The position numbers and the translations under genes were made by a program. Positions 1-11,173 of a stretch of 64,000 bases of DNA are shown piece by piece. This DNA comes from Neopestalotiopsis rosae. Its lineage: Eukaryota > Ascomycota > Sordariomycetes > Amphisphaeriales > Sporocadaceae. Position 1 is the first letter of the stretch, and every line of letters begins with the position of its first letter. Location of the stretch: NCBI GenBank assembly GCA_023078685.1, contig JALGAS010000009.1, positions 310,001-374,000 on the forward strand, given 5' to 3'. Below the pieces are notes generated by a model that ran no database searches, was not told the DNA's origin, and was given only the letters and a program-made list of their open reading frames with translations.

Positions 1-1099
1 ATTCAAGCATGATTCGAGCTACTGCCAGCGTTCCGCTGGGATCCTTGGATCGTCCTGCCGAGCTTCCTGCCTTGCCCGGTGGTAGGGTCGACTCCATATC
101 CCTCATTGCCTCCTCCTCTGTATCGTCCATGACTTTGCGAAGTTCCTGCATGAAGGCGCCGTTGATTTTGAGCATCTTCTCGGACGATCTTGGAAACAGC
201 TTCTCCACATCCGCCATGGACGGGCTGAAACTGTTGTCAGACCTTCTCTTGGCCTTTTGTCGATACTCGTCCGCAATGTGCTTCACCAGCTCATTCAGTT
301 TCATGACATAACGCTCCTCGGTATCCACCAACTCGGCCAGCTTGCGGCGCAGCTCCAATTTTTGATCTTTGGTGAACGACTTTTGGCGATTGAGAGCGGT
401 CGGCTTGGACGGCGCTCGGCGCAGTCTGGATGTTGGTAGGAATACTGGCTCACCAAATGGCCTGACCAGCGGAGTATAAGGTCCGTACTGTCGCAAAGTG
501 GGATCCGCGACATCGTCTTCGTCTTCGGAAACATTGTCGTAATCTTCCGGCTTTAGTGGTATAATGGAGCCTGGTGGCAGAACCAAGTCAATGTCGACAT
601 TGCTGATATGTTGTGTCTGCAACGCCATGTCGAGCTTCTCTATAGTCTCGGCTGGCAGCTCAGATCGGAGCATACTCTTGGCGATATCGGCCGCATGCTG
701 TTCTCCAAAAAGCGTGGGTAACGAGCCAGGCCGCCTATTTCTTGTCGCGGGATACCGATTCTTGAGATGGGTCTTGACCGTTTCGTCAAGCTCGCTGAAA
801 TACTTGAAAAGTCCGAAAGCGAGCGCACGGGTGGTCTCGTCACCCTGGAACTCGCGTGGAAGATAATTGACGACATTGTAGGAAGAAGAGTTGGGCGATA
901 TCGTCAAACGGGGAAAGGACTGGAAGCCAGCCGGACTGTAAATGTGTAGCTGTACCCTTGAGCTATTGGAAGTATAATTGGCAGTTGTTGATGATCCATG
1001 AAAGATCAAGATGGGCAAATGTCCCACCAGAGGATCGGTAGTGTGGTAGAGGGTGAGATGTTCTGGCGACAAGGCCAGCTCCTCGGTGACGCGAACCAT
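1..1099 (-). CDS. BUD3-like RhoGEF (DH domain), 5' part only
   Basis: An uninterrupted frame runs from ATG at 1099 to the left edge (366 residues seen), so the C-terminal part lies outside. The protein starts MVRVTEELALSPEHLTLY. From about residue 250 a helical stretch (KLAELVDTEERYVMKLNELV) has the look of helix 1 of a Dbl-homology domain, the exchange domain of Rho GTPases. From memory, the N-terminal layout (TLYHTTDPLVG, then a run about ILIFHG) and a DH domain near residue 250 resemble Bud3 of filamentous ascomycetes, a Rho4 GEF acting in septation. An in-frame stop sits about 20 codons upstream of this ATG. A short 5' exon before it cannot be excluded because a possible acceptor lies near 1126. 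DH assignment is fairly sure; the Bud3 name is less so. Confidence 0.65.
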   Translation of the reverse strand, partial: MVRVTEELALSPEHLTLYHTTDPLVGHLPILIFHGSSTTANYTSNSSRVQLHIYSPAGFQSFPRLTISPNSSSYNVVNYLPREFQGDETTRALAFGLFKYFSELDETVKTHLKNRYPATRNRRPGSLPTLFGEQHAADIAKSMLRSELPAETIEKLDMALQTQHISNVDIDLVLPPGSIIPLKPEDYDNVSEDEDDVADPTLRQYGPYTPLVRPFGEPVFLPTSRLRRAPSKPTALNRQKSFTKDQKLELRRKLAELVDTEERYVMKLNELVKHIADEYRQKAKRRSDNSFSPSMADVEKLFPRSSEKMLKINGAFMQELRKVMDDTEEEAMRDMESTLPPGKAGSSAGRSKDPSGTLAVARIMLE

Positions 1100-2480
1100 G
1101 GCCGCTTCAAGAGGTCTCGACCATGCTGACTAGCAAGAGATGGCGGAGGTTGGTCGACGCTTGGGCAGCCCGGTCGAAGGTGATCGGGCGGCACGAGGCA
1201 GTTGTCTGTTGAGTAGCGAACGACAGAGAATGATCGGACGATTAAGCAGGTAAGCTAGGAAGCAGGTGACGCAGACAGTTCGCGCGTTGTTGTGCTCTTG
1301 ATGGGACTGGTGCGATCCAAGTTGCTTTCAGTCGACGAGCCGGTGCGGGTCGGGCAGCGAGCGAGAAGATGCGAAAGTGTTGCGCAAATGTTGTGTCGCC
1401 TCGAGTCAACAGTTGCTGAGGCCGCTTTCGCACCGACGAAACGTCCAATAGGGTGGACTTGGCTGCAGGAGTTTGTTTACCTCGACGCTGCAGCTAGTGT
1501 AGCTGATGCAAACAAGCTGCAGGATGTTTAGCTTTGTGGTTCCTGCAGGCGTAATACGCACGTAATCACTAGTTGGGCAGGAAACCAAAGGAAATCGTGG
1601 TCCCTCGGTAAAGAGAAGCAACAATGGCTTTGCTCAACAGAGAGGCAGATAGACCGACGATGGTAGAGATCGGATGGGGAGCACCACTACCGATTTAGGA
1701 CGGAAACGAGGCTGGCAGCGGGATATAATGTAGCAGCAGTAGTAATGGCAGTAACTGGGCTGGGAAACAAGCCGTAGGTATCGGCCGGCAGCGGGCAATA
1801 AGATTCAAAGAAGACGACGGGGATCACATCGCCATCGCCGGGTGGGCGAGGTGGGCTCTGGTCAACTAAGGGTCGGGGTCCTCGATCTTGACCCTCTCGG
1901 AGATTTCGTGCTGGTCAGCGATCAGGGGGGGTTGGGTTGGATCAGATTGGGTTGGGGGGGAGAGTCGAAAGTAAACAGACGGCCGACGATTCGCGGCTGT
2001 TCTCAGACGCCTGATTGGTTCGACTCCGCTCGAGTAAACAGGCGCCCGCCCTCTGAGTACGGGCGGGAGCGTGGGCTGCTATGGCTTTGTGACACAAGTG
2101 AGTGCTACCCAAGACCATGCTCGAATTCAACGAATGGTGCGATGCAATTCTACTCATTCAAAAGTCAAAAGTCACAATCCTTGAGCACAAATGATGCCAG
2201 TCTGGAGAAAGTAGGTAGATATCTACAGTACCTAACCTACCTAACCTACCTACATCTACAAGCCGGTAGGTTCCGAATTAGCTTGCTGCTTCGCATCCCT
2301 AGTGGGATGCTCAGAGGCGGCGCGAGAAAAAGAGATGCCCCACGTGCCCCTCAGTCAACATCGACGGGGGCATTTCTTCAAACTGTTTTTAGCAACATCC
2401 TGTCTCTAAATTAAAGTCAATACTCAAGACAAACATTATCGCCACCCCAACGGACGTGATCTGCCAAGAACTAGGCAAAC
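1100..2480. other. Divergent intergenic region, RhoGEF / DCC1-like
   Basis: No convincing coding frame. It separates two divergently transcribed genes and should hold both promoters. At about 2211-2262 there is a run of TAGGTAG/TACCTAAC/CTACCTAC units, a short-repeat type seen again at 40466-40492. The remainder shows nothing I can name. Confidence 0.5.
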
Positions 2481-2939
2481 ATGTCTACCCAGGCAGATAC
2501 TGGCATCCTTTTAGCGCATGCCCCGGATGGAGCCAATTATAAGCTTTTGGAGCTTCCTCCTGATTTGCTGGCTCTGCTCGAATCCCAGGATCCTCCCGTG
2601 TAAGTGCACATATCGCTTTTGATAGCTCTCCCAAGGACCACTACAGAAAGATTAGATGACTTACGCCATACCATCAGTCTCTCACTTGAATCCTCGGAAA
2701 CTTCTGCAGTCGTCAGACATGGCAATCAGACATGGGGCCTACGCCAGAAAAACACCTCCAATGCTCTGATCATACTCGGCCTAGGCGAGACCACGGCAGA
2801 CTCGTCACAAATTCCTGAACCCACGCTCAAGGCTGTCGCCACGATCCACGATACTGTAGAGCTAGTCTCGGAGCCGACAACCGGCGCCGTACCCGTAATT
2901 AAGGGTAAATGGCATGAGAAGTTTGCGAGAAGCAGGTGA
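2481..2939 (+). CDS. Short DCC1-like sister chromatid cohesion protein
   Basis: Two exons, 2481-2599 and 2678-2939, with a 78-nt intron (GTAAGT...ATCAG), give 126 residues. The N-terminal part, with LLELPPDLLALLES followed by a strand ending in TSNALIILGLG, resembles the start of Dcc1. Dcc1 is the subunit of the alternative clamp loader Ctf18-Dcc1-Ctf8 that acts at replication forks in cohesion. The product ends GKWHEKFARSR. Yeast and human Dcc1 are near 380-390 residues, so this is either a short fungal form or a truncated one. I see no continuation of the frame in the AT-rich sequence downstream. The gene structure is clean; the Dcc1 name is moderate. Confidence 0.6.
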
Positions 2940-3912
2940 AAGCAGAATTACCTGCAGGCAGGGCAAATCGCGGTTGAGCATGTCATTCACTTGCCAATGA
3001 TGATGCAACTTGTAAATGTGAGGTGCATTGGGACAGTGACTCATGATCACTTTAGGGGAGATGTTTATACCAAGGTCTTTCATAATTCGGATAATGCCTT
3101 TAGGGTTCACGATAATCGTGTTTACCTGGCGGGAGAAATCAAAACACAAAAACAAAGATTACTTGAAATTAGAGATATACACCTTTTACCAAATGCCAAA
3201 GTTCGTCCATCCAGAAGTATCATAGTGATACCATGTGCCTTGAAGAACAATCAAAGATTCTTCCATGATTAAGAACAGCAAGATGTGTTCATAGATCGAC
3301 TGATTCTGTGCAAAAGAAAACATAGTTCGGAATATGATCGTATGAATAATAGGCACGCTGCCTAGATTGGAATTAAGGTGAACAAGAAAGAAATATGTAA
3401 ATTAGTACTGGTAGTCGACAAGGAGATCTTCTGGGAGCCCTAATAAATAGATCTTCTCAAAGTGATCATCCAACTCACGTCAAGATGGCATCTGATTCTT
3501 TTACATGGACAAATATGACTTTGTTTCCTCGGGAGTTTGTTCCGGCATAATGGTAAGGTCCAGAGTTGGATACCCCACGGCGCCCACTCTAGCTAGGCAG
3601 CTTCTGGCATAGCGTCAACGTCTCGGCCATTCTGCTATTGCCGGTAGAGGGTTCAGAGTCCTGACCAGTGACAACTGACGCCATTACGCGCAGAGCCCCC
3701 GAATCTTCTCCGAGGCAAGTCTCTAGACGTCGAACAAAGCTTTTGTTTCATTGCCTATCCTGCCATTCTTGTTGCTTCTCTGGCCCTGTGATTGGAGCCA
3801 CGGCTTTTCCCTATAATCTGGCTTTCCTATTGCTCTCCCTATAAAACTTTAATATGCAATCATCTTGATAAAAGTCGAAGCGATCCTGTAGCGTTACAAG
3901 ACCTCGTCCACA
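2940..3912. other. AT-rich stretch, possible decayed gene on minus strand
   Basis: On the minus strand there are protein-like frame pieces: a 39-codon piece with IYEHILLFLIMEESLIVLQG (about 3300-3184), a 57-codon piece with GIIRIMKDLGINISPKV (3124-2954), and a short piece DHFEKIYLLGLPEDLLVDY near 3460-3400. A fair intron (GTAAAAGG...CCGCCAG, about 3189-3125) separates the first two, but joining them gives an in-frame stop, so I could not build an intact gene. The plus strand holds only the AFG1 promoter. No family recognised. Confidence 0.25.
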
Positions 3913-5608
3913 ATGCGATCTCGAGCACAAGCCTCGGCTTTGCGCCTGCTCACTCCACGATCGTCAGCCAGTATAGAGACTAGACGATCACTATGCAGCC
4001 AGTGTCTTCAGAGGCAAGCACGCCAACGCGCGCCTATTGCCCCAGGTACTGCGGTCGTCCTGGGTTCCGTGGCTCGCCAATCTGCACAAGCACGAATTTA
4101 TTCGCGCAGCAGATCGTATGCGACGGTGACTCAGGGCATTGCCGAGCAAGGTTGGTAGTATGCGCGCTTCCTAGTCGTAGGTCGCAAGGACTGACACCGC
4201 AGCAGCAAAAGCATCTGATGATCATGGGCCTATACAAGAGTACGACCGACGCGTCGCAGAGGGCCGACTGCGTGAGGACGAGCACCAGCGTGGTATCATT
4301 CAGAGCCTGCAACACCTACACGACGAACTCGTTCATTACAAAGCGAAGCCTGTTGTGCACCCAACCTTGGAATCCTTGAAACCCTCCAAGTCGTTGTTCG
4401 GTTGGTTTGGGTCAAAGGGAGCGCAAAGCCCCATACAAGATATACCGGCCGATCTGCCTCGGGGCCTTTACCTCTACGGCGATGTAGGAAGCGGGAAGAC
4501 GATGCTCATGGACCTCTTCTACGACACGCTACCAAAGTCTGTCAAGTCCAAGACAAGGATACATTTCCACAACTTTATGCAAGATGTACACAAGAGGCTT
4601 CACAAGATGAAGATGGAGCACGGAAATGACATCGATGCCGTGCCTTTTGTTGCAGCCGACATCGCGGAGCAGGGCAATGTCCTCTGCTTTGACGAATTTC
4701 AGTGTACCGATGTGGCAGACGCCATGATTTTGCGGAGACTCCTTGAGTCTCTCATGTCGCACGGAGTGGTGCTTGTTACCACCTCGAATCGAGTTCCCGA
4801 CGAGTTGTACAAAAACGGCATTCAGAGAGAGTCATTCATTCCAGCTATCAATCTGCTCAAGGCGCGACTTCATGTCATCAACCTAGACTCGCCTACCGAT
4901 TATCGAAAGATCCCCCGCCCCCCATCAGGAGTGTACCACACCCCTCTCGACGCACACGCCGCATCTCATGCTGAGAAATGGTTTCGATTCCTGGGCGATC
5001 CCGAATCGCCAGAGCCTCACTCGGAAGTACAGTCAGTGTGGGGCCGTGAAATATTTGTGCCGCGCGTTAGTGGTAGATGTGCCTGGTTTACCTTTAAAGA
5101 ACTGCTAGGTAAAGCTACCGGTGCTGCTGATTATATTGAGTTGGCACGCAATTACGATGCATTCATCGTCACGGAAGTCCCAGGAATGACCTACCGCGAG
5201 CGCGATATTGCTCGACGCTTTATCACTTTCCTCGATGCTGTCTACGAAGCGCACGCCAAGCTCGTGCTGACCACGGAAAAGCCTCTCACACAACTTTTTC
5301 TTTCGGCCCAGGAAATGGAAGAGTCACTGGACAAGGAGGACAACGCTAAGTCGGAGAAGCCCTCAAAGAGCGAGGCGGTGAAAGACGCCATGGAGGACGT
5401 GAACAGCAACATTGAGCAGTTGAAGGAGGCCAACGTATTCTCGGGCGACGAGGAGCGGTTTGCTTTCATTAGAGCTCTCTCTCGTCTAACAGAGATGGGT
5501 AGCAAGGAATGGGTCGAGAGAGGTATGGGACTGGAAAATATGGGCGGCAAGAAGGAACGCGACGACTGGGCCAAGGTCCGAAGTCGACACATGGAAGACA
5601 GCATGTGA
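3913..5608 (+). CDS. AFG1: AFG1-like mitochondrial AAA ATPase
   Basis: Exons 3913-4150 and 4203-5608 give 547 residues (yeast Afg1 is 509). Afg1/LACE1 is an AAA-type ATPase of the mitochondrial inner membrane linked to turnover or quality control of cytochrome oxidase subunits. The first exon encodes an Arg/Ser/Ala-rich, acid-poor leader (MRSRAQASALRLL...) typical of a mitochondrial presequence. The P-loop GDVGSGKT lies near residues 172-179, Walker B VLCFDEFQ near 238, followed by a sensor-like VTTSNR. A charged, Lys/Glu-rich insertion (about residues 445-490) precedes the C-terminus. The start was chosen because it alone supplies the presequence and splices in frame; the inner ATG at 4355 would lose it. 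The acceptor could be 3 nt further on (CAGCAG). Confidence 0.93.
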
Positions 5609-7061
5609 ATTTGCGATTGGTTATTTCGCAGGCGCAACGAGCATATAGAGATTTCATTGCTTGGATACCCAGTTGTATACAAGGCATAGACAAATTGTTA
5701 CGACACCGCCAAACTTGGAACAGCGTACTTTCAACTCTTGTTTCAATATTCAAGAGCAGCCTTGTTTTCATCACATTCTCCACTGAACGGAGAAGCATAA
5801 TGACATCTTTTTGGTGATCTGTATCCACACAGTTATAGATGCATACCAAGGCTAACAATAGAGAGAACGCGGCTCTCGCCTTTCCTGCAACAGCCTGAAT
5901 CAGGTCAGACCGCCAAGACCCCGACGTCTTGTTGAGAGTCTCAGGGTTTCCCGATCTCTCTAGATTACAAATTCCTGACACAAGCTTGCGAGTTTTCGGG
6001 ATTTGATATCGCTCGCTAGTGCTCTCGGTGTTTGCCTCAACAAGTTGCAGAATGTAGCTTACACCTCGGGCTCTGAGGCAAAGGCCTTTTTAAATGTAAT
6101 TGCCATCAACGAGAACATTTGTACGCCTTGGTATCCACGCAGGGAGATGAAAAGGACACTGATAAAAATGCCAAAAATCTCTTTCCCCCTTTCAATTCGA
6201 AATAAATCTGCATTGAAGTTGATCACACCGTCGGCCCGGTCCGCCGCTAATTCTGACGTCGGGACCTGGGCGGGGACGTATGGTAGACGGCTCTGTCATG
6301 AACTTACTTGCAAGCAATCTCAGAACTGTTATCTTTATCTACTCGTTATCGTCTCTGCCGCTATTCCAGTATAATGTGCCAGTCACAAAGTATACCATAT
6401 ATCGTGTGCGGAGTATATATAGGCACAGCCAGCGTTCAGATATGGAGTGATCACTAAACAATAACCAATCACCAGCAAGGACGAGGGACCTAGACTAATG
6501 TTTCAGAACTGGGGACAGCGACAACTAAAATGCAAATGCTACATACGTACATAGTGCTAATGAACGGCCGGAGCCAACCATGAGCCATGAGCATTTATGA
6601 GGGCGATACCCGAATTGACAGCTGAGCAGTTACCCCACTTCGCCGTCGCGCCCCCCGGGATCGAGGTGGGCAACAGCAAGCAAGCACAGTCATGCGCCTT
6701 CCTTCGCTTTTTTCACCTCTCTGGCCCTGGAACCCCCAGCAATCTCTAGCACCACAAGGCTGATGGGCAATTGATGACCTTTACCTTGGACCCACCGTTT
6801 AAAACCCACGACCCCGTATGGAAACTCTTACAACCACACACGTCCATCCGTGACACACCTGCTTGCTTTCGGGATCTGATCTGATTACATAAGAACTTAT
6901 CACGACATCATAGTATCTGCAATTCGGTTCCCTCCCTTCTGCAGTGCAGGCCCTGGCATTGCAGGCTCCAACTAACCTAGACAGAAGTGCTGTGCTGAGC
7001 TGAGCTGAGCCGAGCTGCTGTCTATCTCTCTTACTGCTGAAGCGAAAAGAGGAGAGAGAGC
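5609..7061. other. Intergenic, AFG1 to Zn2Cys6 regulator
   Basis: Contains the AFG1 3' region and the promoter of the regulator. Small frames here (for example 6003-6374) lack introns, recognised motifs or coding-like composition. Nothing else seen. Confidence 0.4.
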
Positions 7062-9898
7062 ATGGCCGAAGTTCAAGCTCTGCCCATAACAAACCAGCCC
7101 GCCGTGTCCGCCCAGGACGGGCCAAATGCGGTAAGGAAGAAGTTTGCGACTCCTCCAGTCAAGATTGCCTGTCTCGCATGGTAAGTTCAATTGCATTGCA
7201 TTGCTTGCTTGCCTACTGACCCGGTCCGTTGCTCCGGGTCTTGGTCTCCGCACCCCCTCCCTTATCGGCCGCGCATTCATGGGTTGACGGATGGATGTAT
7301 CATTGAATGCAATCATCGCATCACCCATGGATGTTGTCGTCGTCAACTTGACCACCGCCTACCGCAGTGGATGAGATCTTGCGAGCCGGCTGCTGACAAG
7401 CTCTAGTCGAGCCTCGCGGACGCGCTGTACGGGTGAGAGCCCGTGTGCAAGTGTATGTTATTATTCCATTTACTTGCCCAAGTCCATTCGCGCATCTATC
7501 TGACTCCTCCATCAGTGCAAGAGTAGGGACCGCCCATGCCAGTACAAGCCAAGTCGGCGAGGCGGCCCTCGCGTGCGCAAGAAGCAACGCCCATCAGAAG
7601 ACGATGTGGCTCCTTCTGTCGAGTCCAAACCACCAGACGTGGACATGCCGTCCAACCGTGAGTAGAAGTCTCGGACCTGATGGCGTCATGATGATTCTAA
7701 TCAATATACTCGGCGCAGTTCTGGTCGAGAACTACATCAACCCAGGAGCTGGGTTGAAAAATATCAATGAAGTAATCAACGATAGTGATACACTGTTCGA
7801 CACGCTATTTAGCAACACGACCAATTTCACGGGAACCACGACACCGCCGATTAGCGAGGCTGGTCCCATGGCAAGGTCATATACAAGTGATTTCGCAATG
7901 TGAGCAGTGCATTCCTTAACCCCCTATCTGTGCCAAGAAGCGTCACGATCAACAAGAGCGTGGCACTTCAATAATCCCATGTTACGACGCTCTGAGAGAC
8001 GGCAACTAATGCCCTGTAGATTGAATGCGTACTACATTTGGATTCATCCCTATTTCCCTATTCTGCCACCGCCGGCCTCCCCCGTCTTGCCAGATGAGTC
8101 GGGCCTTCTCTTCGAAAGCAAGCCCATGGATATCAACGAATCACTCTCGCCAGCTGCACTCGCCATCGCAGCCATCTTGGCACTTATTCCATGCGCTCAA
8201 GACTCAAACCCTCTTGCGGAGGAATCAATCTTGTTTCGCCGCAAGTATGCTCAATTCCTTGCGCAATCAGCCTTCGAGACTATCGAAACCGAGAGCGACA
8301 ACCCACAGTCTTCCGTGGAGCCCTCGCGGGCTTTGGAGGATTCGGACGACGAATACAGCAATCGGCCGCCGTTTCATCCCAGCCTACCTCTTGAACTTGA
8401 AAGCGTAGTCGCTTACGATATTCTAAGTGTCTATGAATACTCGCAGCGTGGCAATTTGAAGAGAATGAGGTCCCGGGCCAATGCTGCTCTCATCACAGCC
8501 ATGGGCATGTCGCTCCACATGTACAACGAGGACGATGCCTTTTCCGAAGCGAGACGGCGCGTGTGGTGGATGACATATGTTTGCATATGTCAGGCCTCGA
8601 TTGTCTCGAATATGGTACGTGGAATTTCACTGTGCGTGTTTTTGGATCGTTATACTTATTTTCCCAGAAACCTTCATTTGATATATTCACGCCGTCGTTC
8701 ACGACCAAGATGCCAACAATTGCCACAGACGCAGAGGTAAGTGCGCAGTAGTGGAGTTCCATTGTATGATTAGCTAACCCTACGTAGGCTTGGCCTTTGT
8801 TTATAAAATCGCAGCAGGCAATTCTCACAGCGACCCAGTTTGTCATTGATCTGAACGAAGCATTAAGGTTACATGGGGATATGACCAACATATATCAGAA
8901 AATGGTTGAGCTCGAGATTCTGCTAGAACCTCTCGTCACAGCGTCGGAGAATTCAGTGCCTGGCTGCCCACCGAGCCAGCTGGTAGACCAGTTCGAACTA
9001 TCGGTTGCACAAGCTTTGCGATGCATGACAAGAATTAAATTGAATAGGTAGGTTGCTTGACGCGTAACTCTGGGACCTTATCTGACCTCTACAGTGCACG
9101 AATTAAAGTTCATCGATACTGCGCCTTCTTTGATCTTCCAGTTTTTCCAAGAAAGAACTGTGACCTGAGGCCAATACAAGAGAAGGGCAAGAATGACGGT
9201 CAAGAGTTGCGGCACTGGCCTTCTTGCTGCAGCACACTCCTCAGCGGAACTTCGGGGCATTCCAACAGTTCTGCCACGGCCTCCTCACCAGCCCATTCGA
9301 TGCGATCATCGCCCTCCGACGGCGGACAGTCCCACCAATCCATCATGACCCCGATATTCCCCTTCAGCAGCCATCAATCCGCGAAGATATGTCTCAAGTC
9401 AGCTTTGAGTATTGCTCAGGCATTTGACTTGATGCCATATCCAAATCCAATCAACCAAGTAACAGATGGCCCCTCCTATATCGGGCCATTTTCAAACGTC
9501 ATATCGCCACGGACGATGCCCTCATTTGCCTGTTGTGCCATGCAATGCGCCTATGTACTGTTAATGGTACATGCCAAGACGCAAACCATGTACTCAACTT
9601 GGAGCACAGACGCTGGCTCGCTGGCCAACGATCTTCTATCACGGCTTCAGCAAGGGATATTATCTATTTTGGGTACACTGGAGAATTATGGCACAGCATT
9701 CGAGGCGTTGAGCGGCATGAGAGGTATGTTTGTCACCGCATTGTGCTACACATGCTGTTGCCTACTAATACTTGTGACAGACCAAATACGTGACAAGGTG
9801 TATTCCTCGATTACCTTTGACACATAATTATTGATAATGTTTCTAATGACAAGCATTGGGAGGCGAATTGGTGTTTGGAGGATTGGTTTGCTTTTTAG
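7062..9898 (+). CDS. Zn2Cys6 fungal transcription factor
   Basis: Ten exons: 7062-7180, 7407-7452, 7516-7657, 7719-7899, 8020-8614, 8668-8736, 8788-9047, 9095-9723, 9781-9797, 9854-9898; all phases agree, giving about 700 residues. The zinc cluster is only whole after splicing exons 1-3: CLAC at residues 37-40, then C47, C53, C56 and C63, i.e. C-x2-C-x6-C-x5-C-x2-C-x6-C, followed by a basic SRRGGPRVRKK linker. The middle region (residues about 290-400, with RRRVWWMTYVCICQAS) matches the regulatory domain common to fungal binuclear-cluster activators. It should bind DNA in the nucleus; target genes are unknown. The last exon is the least certain: without the 9798-9853 intron the frame ends at 9827 instead. 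No specific orthologue recognised. Confidence 0.82.
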
Positions 9899-10831
9899 TC
9901 TCACTCGCCACTTTCATGATATCAACTATTCTAGATCAAACTGGACAACTGGAAGCATGGCGATTACTGCCATTCCACCCGATGATACGAAGCCACGATC
10001 AACTACGCATCGAATTGAGAGACCGCGGGTATTTTGTAGATTGATTGGGCTGCTGGTATGAGTCATGCAAGCATTCTCCCGTTGTGTAGTGGATGTCTTG
10101 AAGTTTCCGAGCACATTGATCATGCCAGAAGAAGGACACACTGCAGACATGAATTGCGGCTGCAGTCACGGATAAATGGCACTGACACAGGGATGCTGTA
10201 TAGAACGATGGAGGTTTGATTCCGCCCAATGGCCCGGGAGGATGCATGACATGTTGTTACCACACCGTGACGTTTATGGTGAGGCATGAGGTTGCTCAAA
10301 GGACCAAAGGTTGTGTTCTTCTTCGCCTAGCTGGGTAATGTTGTTTCAAGAAGATCGTTATTGAAGTCGATTCTCACCGAATCATCCTTGACATTGAGGC
10401 ACTTTTAAGTTTGACTCTAGCCACCCTGACAAACGGGGATAGCAGGGAAGCACGAGCTGGGCCGGCCCGCTCTTGCTGACCAGTCGCGATTGAAGTAGGG
10501 AAAAAGGTATTGCGCTCACATGTGCCGTTTGGCTATATCCGTGAATCAGTGCATGGCGGTCTGTCTTTGTCTGCATTTCCACTGAGACATTCCCCAGGCA
10601 TTGTCTTGGAAAGGTTACCAAACACACTTTCGGACCATGCCGTCCCATGAGGTCAGGTGGCTCCATCCGAGCCGTTGCTCAGCTTCACCCGTCTGTGACC
10701 AATATCTAGTCTGTTTGGAGGTATGCACGAGCCAAGAATACTGTCGGAAAGATACCTCTTGCCCTGGCGGCAACATCAAATACCACGTTCCTTCCATTCA
10801 TCACGGACAAAAAGTTAAGCCCGAGGAATAG
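9899..10831. other. Intergenic before tRNA pair
   Basis: No coding frame I can support. A continuation of the regulator in another frame (to about 10044) is open but has no supporting splice. A short T-run on the minus strand (10809-10813) follows the first tRNA and would serve as its Pol III terminator. Confidence 0.4.
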
Positions 10832-10932
10832 AACCCACGGCGGGGGTCGAACCCGCAGCCTTCAGATGACAATATATTCACAATTCATGTGACTTATAGA
10901 AGTCTGACGCGCTACCATTGCGCTACGCGGGC
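10832..10932 (-). tRNA. tRNA-Arg (TCT), intron-containing
   Basis: Read on the minus strand it folds as a cloverleaf. The acceptor is GCCCGCG paired with CGTGGGT (two G-U), the D stem GCGC/GCGC, the anticodon stem TCAGA/TCTGA with loop CTTCTAA (anticodon TCT), and the T arm GCGGG-TTCGACC-CCCGC. A 29-nt intron (10868-10896) sits after position 37, the usual nuclear site. A TTTTT run follows about 20 nt downstream. It reads AGA codons. Confidence 0.93.
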
Positions 10933-11074
10933 GCTGATTGGCTGAAATGAACTTGGCTATTGCTTTCCAGTATTTTTCGGTGCTGATTTCTTGAATCTCG
11001 GTTGTTACGTGAATATGTATTTATTCGTTCAAATCACGCAAAAATGCAAAAAGAAACCGCTGAAGAAGGAATAG

Positions 11075-11173
11075 AACCCACGGCGGGGGTCGAACCCGCA
11101 GCCTTCAGATAACTTGATCATGCTCGAGAGATAATCGTAGAAGTCTGACGCGCTACCATTGCGCTACGCGGGC
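11075..11173 (-). tRNA. tRNA-Arg (TCT), second tandem copy
   Basis: Mature sequence identical to the neighbouring copy, including the CTATTCC 3' flank, but with a different 27-nt intron (11111-11137) at the same site after position 37. A TTTTT run follows downstream as terminator. The 142-bp gap to the other copy and the shared 3' flank point to local duplication. Confidence 0.93.

Noticed and set aside
5469..5981. 170-codon minus-strand frame overlapping the end of AFG1
   Set aside because: Overlaps a well-supported gene antisense and has no recognisable domain.
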